Part shown: positions 1 through 12,320 of the stretch, piece by piece
Layout: every line of letters starts with the position of its first letter
How positions within the stretch are numbered: the stretch's first letter is position 1
Made by a program: the position numbers and the translations under genes
The notes under the pieces: generated by a model
Seen by the model: the letters and a program-made list of their open reading frames with translations, nothing else
What the model was told of the DNA's origin: nothing
Database searches by the model: none
NCBI GenBank assembly: GCA_029844215.1
Contig: CM056721.1
Location: forward strand, 7,204,368-7,268,367
Reading direction: 5' to 3'
Length of the DNA stretch: 64,000 nt
Source: Przewalskia tangutica
Taxonomy: Eukaryota > Streptophyta > Magnoliopsida > Solanales > Solanaceae

Positions 1-454
1 TCCAGCCCACATATGAATACAAACCTCTAAAAAATTTGGACAGTAAACTATGACGGGACAAGGCCCCGTCGTACCCTTGAATATACCTAGCCATAATGAC
101 AAGCTCCGGAACAGTGGAGCTATCCCAAAATGCTGAACAAGGATCCTAAGCTTGCGGATCCACAACTGAATACCTAGACCTGCGGGCATGAACGCAGCCC
201 CCGAAGGGGGTCAGTACAACAAGGTACCAAGTATGTAAACTTGAAGTACAGTAAACAAGATCATAACTGTACAAAAGAATGACAGGGGCAAGTATGAAAA
301 TCAAATACCAGATCCTACCGTGCCATATAAAATAAGAGCCAACTGTACTGTACTATCAGACATTGTATCACCGCATTTTTTTCAAAGTAGGGAAACCATG
401 TCAAAATCATGAACGTCTGTCTATATAAACAAATACTGTCATGGGAGTTGAACC

Positions 455-457
<3 letters not shown>

Positions 458-492
<35 letters not shown>
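458..492. repeat. (TA)n microsatellite
   Basis: An uninterrupted run of TA dinucleotides immediately beside the 40-bp tandem array of the surrounding LTR. Confidence 0.9.
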
Positions 493-493
<1 letters not shown>

Positions 494-507
494 CGTATCA
501 TACTCCG

Positions 508-1013
508 TACATATAACGTGTCCCGGCCCTTTAGGGAGGGACCTGGTGGAATCATGTAATTGTTGGCACATAACGTATCCCGGCCCATTCTGGGACTCAG
601 TGTCTTTTCACACATAACATAACCCGACCCATTTGTGGGACTCGGTGTATCACATAACATAACCCGACCCATTTGTGGGACTCGGTGTTTCACATAACGT
701 AACCCGACCCATTTATAGGACTCAATGTTTCACATAACATAACCCGACCCATTTTTGGGACTCGGTGTTTCACATAATGTAACCCCGCCCATTTGTGAGA
801 CTCGGTGTTTCACATAACGTAACCCGACCCATTTGTGGGACTCAATGTTTCACATAACGTAACCCGACCACATTTATGAGACTCGGTGTTTCATATAACG
901 TAACCCGACCCATTTGTGGGACTCGGTGTATCACATAACGTAATCCGACCCATTTGTGGGACTCGGTGTATCACATAACATAATCCGCCCTATTTGTGGG
1001 ACTCGGTGTATCA
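508..1013. repeat. 40-bp tandem array inside the gypsy LTR
   Basis: About 11-12 units with a 40-bp period. Each carries a cacataacgtaacccgaccc core followed by atttgtgggactcggtgt. The first two units are more diverged. On the minus strand the unit reads caccgagtcccacaaatggg, the same motif seen as 3-4 loose copies in the two related solo LTRs (3568-3752 and 45345-45575). The array has therefore expanded in this copy. Confidence 0.9.
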
Positions 1014-1449
1014 ATGCAACCATATGACATTTTAAGCCATCATTTGACTTCTCACAAAGCCGTTATAACAAACTTCCCATAAAGCCATTATAACAAACTT
1101 TCATTTTAGAAAATTAAGGCACTACCACATCTTTCTTTTTAAACAGACCAAGGCACTATCACCTCTTTCCTTTTAATAAAACCAAGGCATTATCATGTCA
1201 TGTAAAATTAGGGAAATTGAACCCAAAGTACTATGTACATCTATTCTTATAAAAGAATCACATCATGCAATATAAGGGTGTTGGACCCAAAAGTACTATG
1301 TACATTCACCGTACATATCAAGTAATATTAGGGAGTTGAACCCCAAAGTACTATGTACGTCCGCCGTACATCCTTTCCTTTACAAAACCCCAAAGTACTA
1401 TGTACGTCCGCCGTACATCCTTTCCTTTATAAAGTCTCAAGGTACTAAC

Positions 1450-4442
1450 TGTTACACCTCGTAAGTTAAGACACGGATTAAGAACGTCATTAAGGTTAAT
1501 GTTTGGATAATGAATATAAGATATGATTATAAAAGCTACGGGCACGTCGATGAGAGTTTAAAATAATGAGTAAATATATTTTGATTAAGGATTATTGCAT
1601 AATATAAGAATTACGACATGGAGAAGATGAGACTTTATTGAGTCCCGAGAATTAAAGAAAACGGGAGTTAAGAGTTAAAGGAAGTGGAATTTAAGCTTTA
1701 CTTACTACTTGGGGAATTAAATGAGTGAAGTAGACACTTAAAGGGGTCAAAGTGTAATTGTAAGAGGGACCAAAGTGCATTTATTAAAATCTGAAAAAAT
1801 GTTTAATTGCCCTACACATTTCTCATTCTTTCACTAACACAAAATTCCAAATTCCCTTCTCCTCTTTCTCCCTTGCCCTTGCTCGATTTTCTCTCCATTT
1901 TCAAACAAGAAAAATTAAACTTTTGCTCCATCTTATTATAATAGTACCCTACACATTTAAACCAAGAAATTAGGGCAATCTTTAATCACCCAAAGCAGTG
2001 GCAAAGCGCCATCACTGCTGTGAGGTTAGCCCAGAAATTCAAGGTTTTTGGATGAAGTTTTGGCAAGAAAAATGTGCATAGATGAGGGGTTATCATAGTA
2101 GGACACTTGCATGTTGATTTAGAGTTAAAGAAGTGTGAAATTGGAGGCAAAATTGGCCCAAAAACAGTGACTGGAATCGGGACTGCTGGGCAGAATGTTG
2201 TTCAACTTTGGAGGGGTATATCTCCTCGTATATTAGGGGTTTTTGGGTGTTTCAAAAGCCTAAAATGAAGTTCGTCTAGTCTAGTTTCCAACGCAATAAA
2301 CCGCTCGTCGATAGGACACTGGAGTAGAGAGTTATCTACGTTACAAGTTCAGCTGACGAAGCAGTGGCTAAAAATCTGGACAGTCACGTTTTTGGGGACT
2401 GTTTTGGTAAAATTTTAAGGTATGAAATTCTTCTTCTATTGGTGAAAATGTATCCCTTTTACTTGATATTTGATAGATTAATTGATATTATAGTTAAGAG
2501 AATTATCCATGTCAAAGAAGAAAGGGAAAGAAGACAATGCATGTGAATGATAGAGGTCGAAACCGATTTAGAACCTATTCTTGGCGTACGTTGGAATTGA
2601 GTAATTGTGTTGGTATGTTATTACTAATTGCATGTGAAAATTTAGATGAAACCTTGATGTTTAAAGTTAAAGTTGTTAATTGAAGTTGTTGGAAGATTAA
2701 TTGGAAAGTAAAGAATTTTGGAAAAAGCTTCGGAATTGTAAAATGTTGATATGACCGGAAAGTTGATAGAAATTATTGAAAATTTCGATAATGTATTGCG
2801 GACTGAATTAGTGTGTGAATATAAGTTACTACATGCATATTTATTGAGGCAATTATCTATACATGTCTCGAAATGATTAAAGTATAGAAAAGTGTTAAAT
2901 TCACATTCTTGAATTGGCGATGTCGTTAAGAGATTGGATTGCCCCATGATAATTCTAACGTGACTAAATGATTGACTAACATGAGAGGTAAGTGTATAAA
3001 TTCCCTTGGTTATTGAAGTTGATAAATTGAATGTTTAGATAATTTTGACTACATATGGAAATGGTAGTGGTTATTAGTTTAATTTGGATCATTGAGTTGA
3101 TTTAGATTGTTGGTTTGAATTGGATTGTTAGTTGGAGTTGAATTGTTGGTTGATTTGGATTATTGGTAAAATTGTGGATACGCACATAAACAAAGGAAGT
3201 GCTGCCCAAATTTTTATAGAAATAAGAAGCCGTTATCTGAATAAATTACGTTAGAGACCGTAGAATTGACAAACGTATTGTCATTATTATAGGTTGACAT
3301 ACTGGATGAGGAATATCTTAGCATTTAGTTGATTTGCTCGCTTAAAAGGTATGTGAGACTTTTTCTTCTTTCTTTTGGCATGATTTTTATGAAAGTACGG
3401 CGGACGTACTTAACTCCTACCAGTTCAGTTTTAAAAATGATTATTTACTAGTGATTATGATTTCAGTAACAGAGTTTATGGTAATAAGTTTATTGAGAGT
3501 CACATAATGATTTTAATTGCATACAGTTGCTCATGATATCTACTCGTGCTAAGTATTACTATTTCACTCCACTGAGTCCCGGGCCAGATCATGTTCGTGC
3601 ACAGTCATGCATCATTCATCGAGTCCCTCACTAGAGGGCCGAGACACGTTATATATATACAGATTACATCGAGTCCCTCCCAGAGGCCGAGACACGTTCT
3701 GTGCAGATACAGATTCCATCGAGTCCCTCCATAGAGGGCCGAGACATGTTATACAGTTTTATATACAGACATGAGCATGATGACTTATGATTCAGTATAC
3801 ATGATATGATTTTCAGACATGATTCTCAGTTTTATGAAATTTGATGACTCTCTGTTTTACTTGTAATGCAGTTGTTATTGATTCTGATATTTTATGTTTT
3901 ACATACTCAAGACATTATCTCAGATCGAATTTCTTTTTCCGTGCTCATGCCCGCAGTTCAGTGTTCAGATAGGTGACCCTCCGCCTAGGATTTGCATGCA
4001 GTTTGAGAACTCCTTTGTTCCGAGCTACTATTTTTGGTATGCACTTTATTTTTCAGACTTATGCATATTTTGGGCACGACGGGTCTGTCCCGTCATATGT
4101 CGATATTACACTCCTGCAGGTCCAGACGATTGTGGGTTGGACGTTTGTACCTTGTTTGGGTTTTGATGTTGTTATCTGGCAGCCTGGCGGCCTGCGATTT
4201 TTGAATTATGCCTTTGTGCACGTGATGTTGGTTGGTGGTAGCCTAGTCGGCCAGCCTATTATATCGTTGTTTTGTTGTTATTTTGGCACCTTCTGTTTCG
4301 CCGTTTTAGGGATATGTTGTAAAAGCAGCGTTGTGCTGCCGAAATTTCTGTAGATATCTGTATTAAATGGATTAAGAGTGACATGTCAGTAATGACGTCC
4401 AATTAGGACGTTAGTCGCGACCCGTCGGGTCGGGTCGTGACA
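1450..4442 (+). mobile_element. Solo LTR (gypsy type), 2993 bp, TSD CTAAC
   Basis: The sequence starts TGTTACACCTCG and ends GGTCGTGACA, giving TG...CA termini. It is flanked by perfect 5-bp duplications CTAAC at 1445-1449 and 4443-4447. No internal region, PBS or second LTR is present, so it is a solo LTR left by LTR-LTR recombination. The 43531-46224 element has the same ends and landmarks, so both belong to one family. Small open frames inside (such as those near 3894-4353) have no recognisable product. Confidence 0.88.
3568..3752. repeat. Short tandem units in solo LTR
   Basis: About three to four units with a roughly 50-bp period, carrying the motif catcgagtccctc...gagggccgagacac. The motif corresponds to the 40-bp array at 508-1013 on the opposite strand. 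Confidence 0.75.
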
Positions 4443-4479
4443 CTAACCTTGCCACGTTAAGTCACTTGCCCTTCTAAAA

Positions 4480-4890
4480 TCAAGTCACAACTTCATATAA
4501 TCAAATCTCATATACTTTCAAATAAAGTCTCATATATTCTCAAATAAAGTCTCACATACTTTCAAGTAAAGTCTCATATACTTTCAAGTAAAGTCTCATA
4601 TACTTTGCAAATCAAGTCACATAGCTTTCAAATAAATCAAGTCTCATAACTTTCAAAATAAATCAAGTCTCATAATCTTTCAAGTAGATCAAGTTTCATA
4701 ACTTTCAAAATAAATCAAGTCTCGTAATCTTTCAAAATCAAGTCTCATAACTTTCAAGTAGATCAAGTCTCATAACTTTCAAATAAATCAAATCTCATAT
4801 ACTTTCAAGATCAAGTCTCATAACTTTCAAATAAATTAAGTCTCATAACTTTCAAATAAATCAAGTCTCATATCTTTCAAATAAATCATG
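4480..4890. repeat. Degenerate aagtctcata-ctttcaa tandem array
   Basis: More than a dozen imperfect units of roughly 22-33 bp, built from aagtctcata followed by ctttcaaataa or ctttcaagta. They lie in the part of the minus-strand LTR to the right of the inserted solo LTR. Confidence 0.85.
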
Positions 4891-6767
4891 TCATAAGAAG
4901 GAAGGATAGTTCACATACCTCGTTGACGACTAACCAACACGACAAGTAGAATACGCCCCAATGTACTTCAACCTTGTCGGCTATTCCACATGTCAAGTAG
5001 AATATGCCACACGTAGTACTTCAACCTAAAATGACAATAGCATTTCTATCAACTTCAAGCTTCCAAGTGTAAGACTTATACCAAATAATGGTCCTCTTAT
5101 TCTACGAAAATTTGGGCAGCACTTTCTTTGTTTCTACGTACTTTTCCACCTTTTCCAAGACCCGATTTCAACACAAATCAAGCCACACTAAGGGCATAAC
5201 CAACAATTAACCAAAGGGGATTACACGCCTAACTTGACGTGTAAAATTCTGCCCCATAATCACATTAAAACAGTCCACAAAACAGCCCATAATTAACCAA
5301 CATTACGGGTACAATATGAAGCATTTAACACCCTTATTCCTTAGGACTTTCATTAGCCATTTTACCACATTAATCATGCATATTAGGGGCTGATTTTTCA
5401 GCACATATACACGTCCAAAATATCCCATAAAACGACACGACAACGTCTAATAGTTTTGGGCAGTTTTCGGCCAACAACAACTACAACAATCCAAGTCCTT
5501 TTCCATAATCCATTTTATTCCAATTCAAGTTCCAACACATATATACAAGTCTCATCAACTTATCAACAACATTATTACTTCATTATAACATGCAATAGGT
5601 GGTGATAACAACGACAATAACCAACGAAATCCGATAACACCAAATTCTGCCCCAATTCAGCCCAACCCTAAAAAATTGGCCAAACCCTTTTTAATCTTCA
5701 TTATTTTTAGTACAAGCTCATCCATACATATCAACAATAAGTAATATCCATTTACTTTTAAAGAAGAAGAATCATTACCTCATTTTAAGCCCAAAAACGT
5801 CCAAAACAGTCCGGGGAAGATTGGCCCGCAGTTTTCGTTTCGCTCCACTTTCTCAAGTTTCAATCACATATTTGTGACCCCTACAACTTTAGGAGCAACT
5901 TCTCTTCATGTTTCGCTTTCATAAAGTCGACGGAACCCCTAGGGTTCCAAACCCTCTTCTCGGCCCAATGAAAATTTGAGGTTAGTGGTGTGTTATCTTG
6001 GCTAATCACTAGGTTAGGAACTTTAATCTTGTATCAATGGACAAAGCTTGGAAGTTTAAGGATTTGTGTTCAAGAAAAAGGGCCAAAGTCGCGAGCCCTT
6101 AAGAGAGGGAAATATATTTTGCTCTTGAAATAATTCTAAGTGTGGATGATCTTGCAAGCCCTCTAGGTGTGTATATATAAAGTATTACAAGGCATGGGAT
6201 GATGACAAGTGTAGGGCAAGATGGTGGACAAGTGTTGGTGGGACCCACTTGTCCACTTGTCTTCATTTTCATGAAAATATCTAAGTCTGAGTCAACGACA
6301 AGTGGCGGGGTGACATGTGTCACCCTCCCATTGGTCCAAAATTATTTCTTCACAAAAAACGTCTATATTTGATCAAAATATCTCGAAACTTTATGGGCCC
6401 CACAAAATTGTAAAGTTTTCCGGTGGGCCCCACATGGCCAAATCCGAAACTTAAAAATCCAAAATTCTAATATATTCCATTAATCCCAAATACTAAATTT
6501 GAGAATCAAATTTCAATTAATAAACTTTTTTCCTTCACAATGTTCGAAAAAATTCTCCTTAGAAAAAGGTAATCTTTCTTTCGTTCCAATATTAAAGTCT
6601 TGTTTTCCCACGTACGTTCTCATCTCATCTCTTGAAAATATGGGGTGTTATACGTCGGCGTTTGGTACATTCGTTCCTTTATTAAATTATTATTGTTTCT
6701 TTATTTTAATTAGCGCACTTAATTTCATTATCTTTAACTATTTAAGTATTTATTAGCATAAATTAAA

Positions 6768-9090
6768 ATGAAAGGATTAAAAGGTTTATTGGGTATGTCT
6801 GGTTCTAGTAGGGGTGACAAGGGCAAGAGTCCTTCTTCTAGTCATCCTATTCCTCCTAGACATGATGATTTTATTGATACTGAAAATTTTCCTGAAGTAC
6901 CATTAGATTTAGACGACGAGCTATTTTCTGGAAATCAACAAGAGTTTAATTTAAAAGAACATCTAGATGACACACCAACTAATCTAGATGACAAGCCAAC
7001 TGATGCACCTCAAACTGGAACGTCTCCTATTCCCCCTAGTATGAGACGAGGCCCACCCGAACGAAAATTAACATCACATGTATGAGTTTTTTTATAGAGA
7101 CGTACAAAATCAAGTTGCTATATGCAAAATTTGTAAAAATGTTTATAAATTTAAAATGGGAAAAGGTCAGAGCGGGACGGGAGGTTTAACTATGCATTTG
7201 AATAATAAACACAAAGTTAGGTGGGATGAATATAAGGCTCAAGCGAAGGGTGAGTCAGCAATGGTCTCTCAGTCGGGACAAGATTCACATACTGTCCCGC
7301 ACCAGGTACAAGGTCAAATTGACCCTATGACGGGGGCAGTTGTAGGCCATAAATGCGATAAAATGAAATATAGGGAAGAATTATCAAAATTAGTTGCAGT
7401 GGAGGGTTTGCCTTTTCATTTCCTGATTCTCCTGATTTTATTCCTAGATCAACGGTATTCCTAGATCAACTGTTAGGAGAGATATTTTTAAATTTGCACA
7501 CGGATATCAACAATATTTACGTTATTATTTATATCATTACCCTGAAAAAGTATCTATCACATATGATATAGGTCGTAGTACTAACGGTCATGATTATTTA
7601 ACGTAACAGGTCATTGGATAGACGATAAATGGTCTATGCAAAAACGTATTTTAGCATAAAGATATATAGATAGTAGGCACACTGGTATTTTTATTCAAGA
7701 AAATATTCTTCTGTTTGCGATTATTATGGCATAACTGATAAAGTCATGACTATTGCATTAGATAACGCTTCTTCTAATATTTCTGTTGTTAGATTATTAA
7801 AAAATGTCTTAACTCCATCTTTTTCAGATCATTTTCATATAAAAAATGTGCATGTCATATTTATAACTTAGTTGTAAAGGATGATATAAATTTTTTTGAA
7901 GACATTCTTGCAAAAGATCAATTTGCTATAAACTATATTTTTAAAAATAATAGAATACAACAATTAAAAGAATATAAAAAAACTTGTCACGATTGTGGTC
8001 TAGCTTACAAAAAAGTTCCCGAAGAAGTATGCACTAGATGAAATTCTTTATACAACCACTACGTGTTGCTTATGAGTATAGACAACCTATAACCTAATTT
8101 TTTAACGCCCGTAATCGAATCCTAATGATATGCTTATAGATTCCAATTGGGATACAATTTTAGAACTTAATATATTTTTAGAGAAATTTTATCTAGCTAC
8201 TAAAAAAAATTTCGGGATTTATTATCCTACTATTTCATCAATGTTATTTTATATAACTCTAATATTTATATTACTTAGTGAATATATGGCAAAATGAAAA
8301 AATATTTTATTCCTATTCCCCCAATATTTTTGATTAGTTATGTATTAAATCCGTCTATTAAAATAGACGGTTGTAAAAATCTTGTTAAAACTATTTACGA
8401 TTGCATAGATACACTTCCACCTCCAACTCCTAAAAAATCTAAATGACTCACCACCTGTTGAAATAAGTAGAGAAGAAGTGTTGTCTAGCATTTAAGATGA
8501 ATGTAAAAAAGTATATACGCATTACCAATAAGAAAGTTCTAGCAACCAACGGGCTTCCATGTCATCTTCTTCTTCTTCAACACAACCTCAAAAATGACAT
8601 GTTGTTTCCGCGGCTAGTATTCAAAGTCTCAGACAGAGAATGTTTAGTGGTACCGTTTCTAACCAAATTAGCGAGTGTTATGTTTTTATTTTGCAGGGTG
8701 TTGTACTGTACGAAGCAATTGAAAATGAAGAGGGACGTGAAGACTTGCTAAAATACTGGAGGGAGAATGAGAAGAACTTTCCAATACTAGCAAAGATGGC
8801 CCGAGATGTGTTGAACATTCAAGCGTCATCAACAGCGTCCGAAAGCGCATTTTCTGCGGGAAGATTTTAAATAGGGGAGCACATACATTCATTGGCAGGA
8901 GACTCATTAGAGATTGCAGTTCTATTCAGAGACTGGATTCATGCGGAGCGCTGGAGGTGCGACCAACGAAATCTTATCCGACGGATATGCAAGTGACGTC
9001 GTCCAATTTGACCAAGATATACCATTTCCAATCGAAGAACCACAAGACATTATAAAGAAACTAGAAAATGTGTTTCTTAAAATGTAATTC
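6768..9090 (+). pseudogene. hAT-superfamily transposase with BED zinc finger, degenerate
   Basis: The fragments follow the domain order of plant BED-finger hAT transposases. An acidic, serine-rich N-terminus begins MKGLKGLLGMSG (6768). A BED finger follows at 7078-7330, with CKICKN and later H...KH ligands. Next are core pieces such as GHWIDDKWSMQKRIL and LDNASSN near 7610-7780. The C-terminal dimerisation domain, with YWRENEKNFPILAKMARDVL and ASSTASESAFSAGR, is at 8740-8870. The reading frame is broken many times: at about 7083 the first frame stops in SHV and the finger continues in another frame, there are in-frame stops near 7440 and 7870, and a stop splits the dimerisation domain at 8868. 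It is a dead element. The left end seems to be lost against the LTR at 6652. Confidence 0.88.
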
Positions 9091-9275
9091 TTTTAATTGT
9101 AATTTTACTATGTTATTTATTTACAACTTTCAATATCACGAAGTTGCAATTTTGAAATTGTATTACAAAAAAAAACATACTTCTAGTCGAATAATATAAG
9201 AGACACGAAAACGTATTGAGATGTTTTTATTAAACTATCTTGTTGTGTATGTGTGTTATTTATTTATTTAATTTA

Positions 9276-9342
9276 AAGACAAATAAAAAAATGACCCCAC
9301 CCCGATCCCCTCTGGATCGGGACGGGGCGATGGCACACCCCG
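9276..9342. repeat. GC-rich 3' repeat unit of the hAT element (left part)
   Basis: Contains ccccgatcccctctggatcg followed by ggacggggcgatggcacacc. The unit continues as three more copies at 12147-12300, on the other side of the inserted LTR retrotransposon. The CCCCG at 9338-9342 is the left TSD of that insertion. Confidence 0.8.
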
Positions 9343-10149
9343 TGTGAAACCCCAAATTTGTTACAATAACAATAAACATTATTGTGTCTATGTGATTATG
9401 TTATTATTGTGTCCATGTGATTATGTTACGACCTTATTCACATTCGAGGACGAATGTTGCTTAAGGAGGAGAGAATGTGAAATCCGGAAAAAAATAAATA
9501 ATAATATATAGTTGTGGTTGGATTAATAAATATATATATATATATATATAAGAAAACAAAGAATAAATTGCATGGGATAGAGTTAGTGTTAAAGTTGGAT
9601 AAATAGATAGATAAAATGAAAATAAGAAAACAAAAAAAACAACAAAAGAAAAGAAAGAAAAAAAAAAAAAAGTGCATGCATCAAAGTGCAGCAAAGTGCA
9701 CGTCCCACACTCCCGCTCCTTCCCCTCCCCCCTTTTCATTTCCCTTCAATCTTTTGGTTTTTCACCTCCCATAGGTTATAGAAAACTCCTTCATTTATAC
9801 ATTGTATTTACACACAAACAAAGGATATAACATAAAGGTTAGAAAATCAGAAAAAAACAAGTGAACAAGAAGGAAAAAAATCAAGAAAATATCAAGGGAG
9901 GAAGGAGAACAATAAAATTAGGGAACACTGAGGAGCAAGGACCACTTGTAGCAACCGAACCACAATCTTTTTCACACTTACAAGGTGAGTTTTCTCACTC
10001 AGAAATTCTTGGTAACATCCTTTATTTTTAGTTCAATACATGTTGGAATAAGAATTGAGTGTTGAAAAGAAATATTGAACTTTTGATGGTTTAGATTACT
10101 AGTTGCGTCATGAACTTTACGAACTGTTCTCACTGAGTTATAATTGTTA

Positions 10150-10790
10150 GAATTTGATGAAATTCGGAAGAATTGTACACCTCTCTAATATGATCATATA
10201 GAACCAAAAATGAGGTAAAATGGACATACGGTTTGAAAGTTATCATAGTTCAAAGTTCCTGCCTTAGATTTGGTCGAAATTCGGAAAGGCATAATTACGG
10301 ACTGTTTTTATTGAGTTTTACTTATTAGAATTATATGAAAATTTACATGGTTGTAAATCTCTCTGTTACAGACAGATATATATAAATATTTATTAAAACG
10401 GACTTACGAGTTGAGAGTTATTGTAGTTTGAAGTTGCTGCCTCGGATTCGTCGGAATCCAGAAGGGCAGGACGTTGAAACGTAAAACTGTACTAATATGT
10501 GGGGAATATGAAAATTGTTGATAAATCAAAGTTCTATATCTCTTTGTTGTGGACATTTTGAAACCTTACGGGGGTCTATCCGACTTACGGATTGAGAGTT
10601 ATCGCTGTTTAAAGTTTCTGCCTCGGATCTATCGATATCCAGGAAGGGCAGCGAATAAAAGTGTAAAACTGTACCAAATGGTACAGAATATGAAAGAATG
10701 GTTCACATGGAGACGTGTAGCTCTCTGTTCTCGTCGTTTTGAGAATTTATGGGGATTGAACGGGTTTACAGATTAGGAGTTATGACTATT
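10150..10790. repeat. ~185-bp imperfect tandem repeat in gypsy LTR
   Basis: Three units are recognisable by gttcctgccttagatttggt (about 10255), ttgctgcctcggattcgtcg (about 10436) and tttctgcctcggatctatcg (about 10615). Each is followed by a paired gaat/atatccag...aagggca block and by a stretch ending in aaaactgtac. Confidence 0.7.
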
Positions 10791-11034
10791 ATAAGATTGG
10801 GTGTTGTTTAATAAAAATTCTGCCGAAACAAATTTCATGTGGCTGTTTTGAGGATAAATTTGTGTTAGTTACCCAAAGTAGTTTTAAATGAAATTTGGTA
10901 CAGTGAAAGATCCCGTCTTACCTTAGTTTCCGCTTGAGAAACACCTTAGTTGGAGTTATGGTTAAAAGTTATAATCGTTACAAGTATGAATGACAGAATG
11001 TTAGAAAAGAGAATAGTATTTATTTGATCTTCTG

Positions 11035-11440
11035 AAAAATATGAAAAGTGAATACGTGTTCACATAAATATATAAATATATAATGGATCGGGTTGCACGC
11101 CGCAACAAAGCGTAAAGTGAATACGCGTTCACAAATACGTAAACATAATGGATCGGGTTGCACGCCGCAACAAAGCGTAAAGTGAATATATGTTCACAAA
11201 TACGTAAATATAATGGATCGGGTTGCCGCAACAAAGCGTAAAGTGAATACGGCGTTCACAAATACGTAAACATAATGGATCGGGTTGCACGCCGCAACAA
11301 AGCGTAAAGTGAATACGGCGTTCACAAATACGTAAATATAATGGATCGGGTGCACGCCGCAACAAAGCGTAAAGTGAATACACGTTCACAAATACGTAAA
11401 CATAATGGATCGGGTTGCACGCCGCAACAAAAAATGAAAG
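11035..11440. repeat. ~65-bp tandem array in gypsy LTR
   Basis: About six units, each containing aagtgaatac(g)gttcacaaat, acgtaa.cataatggatcg and ggttgcacgccgcaacaaag. A few units differ by small deletions. The minus-strand open frames across it come from the repeat and are not a gene. Confidence 0.9.
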
Positions 11441-12146
11441 ATGAATACATGTTCACCTATATATAAATATGAAAAGTGAATACGTTCACAAATATATAAA
11501 TGTAATAAACATGTGGAAATGCGAGGAATGTCTTAACGTATAATACGAGATAAAATGAAGTGTTAGTTAAGCGAGAATTTCCTATGAGGAGTTGTTGCAT
11601 ATTTAAAAATGTTGTAACTTTGATATGTTTTGCAATATGCTTATTACGTTATAATGTGATTGCACTTGGAATATTGTGGTGTTACTTTGAATTGCAGGTA
11701 AGGTTCTCACTCATTCTAGATGGTGGTGACTCTTTATTTAACATGTTTCGGGAAACAGTGATAGAGGAAATACTCCAATTCAATGCTAGCGATCGTCCAT
11801 GACCTCTTGTCATACCAAGTCCATTGTTTGGGCTTGGTACTCGTCGAGTTCGAATGTCGGTTCCAATGTCTCGGATATGCGTGTGGAATGATCTCCCTTC
11901 CAACTTAGGATAATATTTGTCAGTACGTCTATGTAGAAACAATGTTTGCACGAGCATGGACTCGCGTTATATTTTCAATAAAGTCATGAACAAATTTCTT
12001 TATTGTTATTTTTATTAATAGCTCCGTATTTGAATATAAGTTTAAATTTCTAAATAAAGAGAATTAAATGGTGCTCCTGGTGGAAAATAATTGTCCAGGT
12101 GCCATCACGCCCTAAGTAAAGACTTAGGAAAAGTCGGGGCGTGACA

Positions 12147-12320
12147 CCCCGCCAGGCCCCGACCCCCTCTGGATCGGGACGGGGCGATGGCACTCCCCGC
12201 CAGGCCCCGACCCCCTCTGGATCGGGACGGAGCGATGGCACACCCCGCCAAGCCCCGACCCCGCCCTACCCCCAGCCGGCCAGCCCCGCCAGACCCCGAC
12301 CCCGCCCCGTTGGACAGCCC
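12147..12320. repeat. GC-rich ~60-bp tandem repeat, probable right end of the hAT element
   Basis: Two further full units and decayed ones of ccccgccaggccccgacccc followed by ctctggatcgggacggggcg. With the LTR insertion removed, this array continues the copy at 9276-9342. It ends in ccgttggacagcccta near 12316, which reads on the minus strand as TAGGGCTGTCCAACGG, like a hAT terminal repeat. Assignment to the hAT element at 6768-9090 is inferred from adjacency; no matching left terminus is seen. Confidence 0.6.

Larger units (their letters stand above)
1..6652 (-). mobile_element. Ty3/gypsy-type LTR, minus strand, cut by the left window edge
   Basis: Read on the minus strand, this sequence starts near 6652 with TATAACACCCC, a degenerate form of the common gypsy LTR start TGTAACACC. 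It shares landmarks with the solo LTRs at 1450-4442 and 43531-46224: the caccgagtccc...gggtcgg repeats and the block acgacggggcc...cccgtca (near 50-100 here, near 45920 there). It has no coding capacity. It is interrupted by a complete solo LTR at 1450-4442. Whether it is a 5' LTR of an element continuing to the left, or itself solo, cannot be decided here. The superfamily assignment rests on LTR style and on the similar element at 9343-12146. Confidence 0.7.
9343..12146 (+). mobile_element. Internally deleted Ty3/gypsy element, TSD CCCCG
   Basis: Flanked by perfect CCCCG duplications at 9338-9342 and 12147-12151. The left end starts TGTGAAACCCC, like an LTR start, but runs within about 100 bp into the 3' end of a gypsy polyprotein (ttcgaggacgaatgttgctt, near 9443) and a purine tract (aaggaggagagaa). 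The 3' LTR then begins at 9476 (TGTGAAATCCGG) and ends GGGGCGTGACA at 12146. Nearly the whole 5' LTR and all gag-pol are therefore deleted. The 3' LTR is 2671 bp and carries two tandem arrays. Plus-strand orientation follows from the purine tract. Confidence 0.85.

Noticed and set aside
508..1013. CRISPR array
   Set aside because: A 40-bp head-to-tail tandem repeat with no spacers, matching a motif in related LTRs.
3894..4353. Cysteine/phenylalanine-rich open frames
   Set aside because: They lie within a TSD-flanked solo LTR and have overlapping alternatives; no family resemblance.
9438..9739. Hydrophobic phenylalanine-rich small proteins on the minus strand
   Set aside because: They result from AAAGAAAA-rich sequence and a TA repeat at the start of a gypsy LTR; no conserved start or domain.
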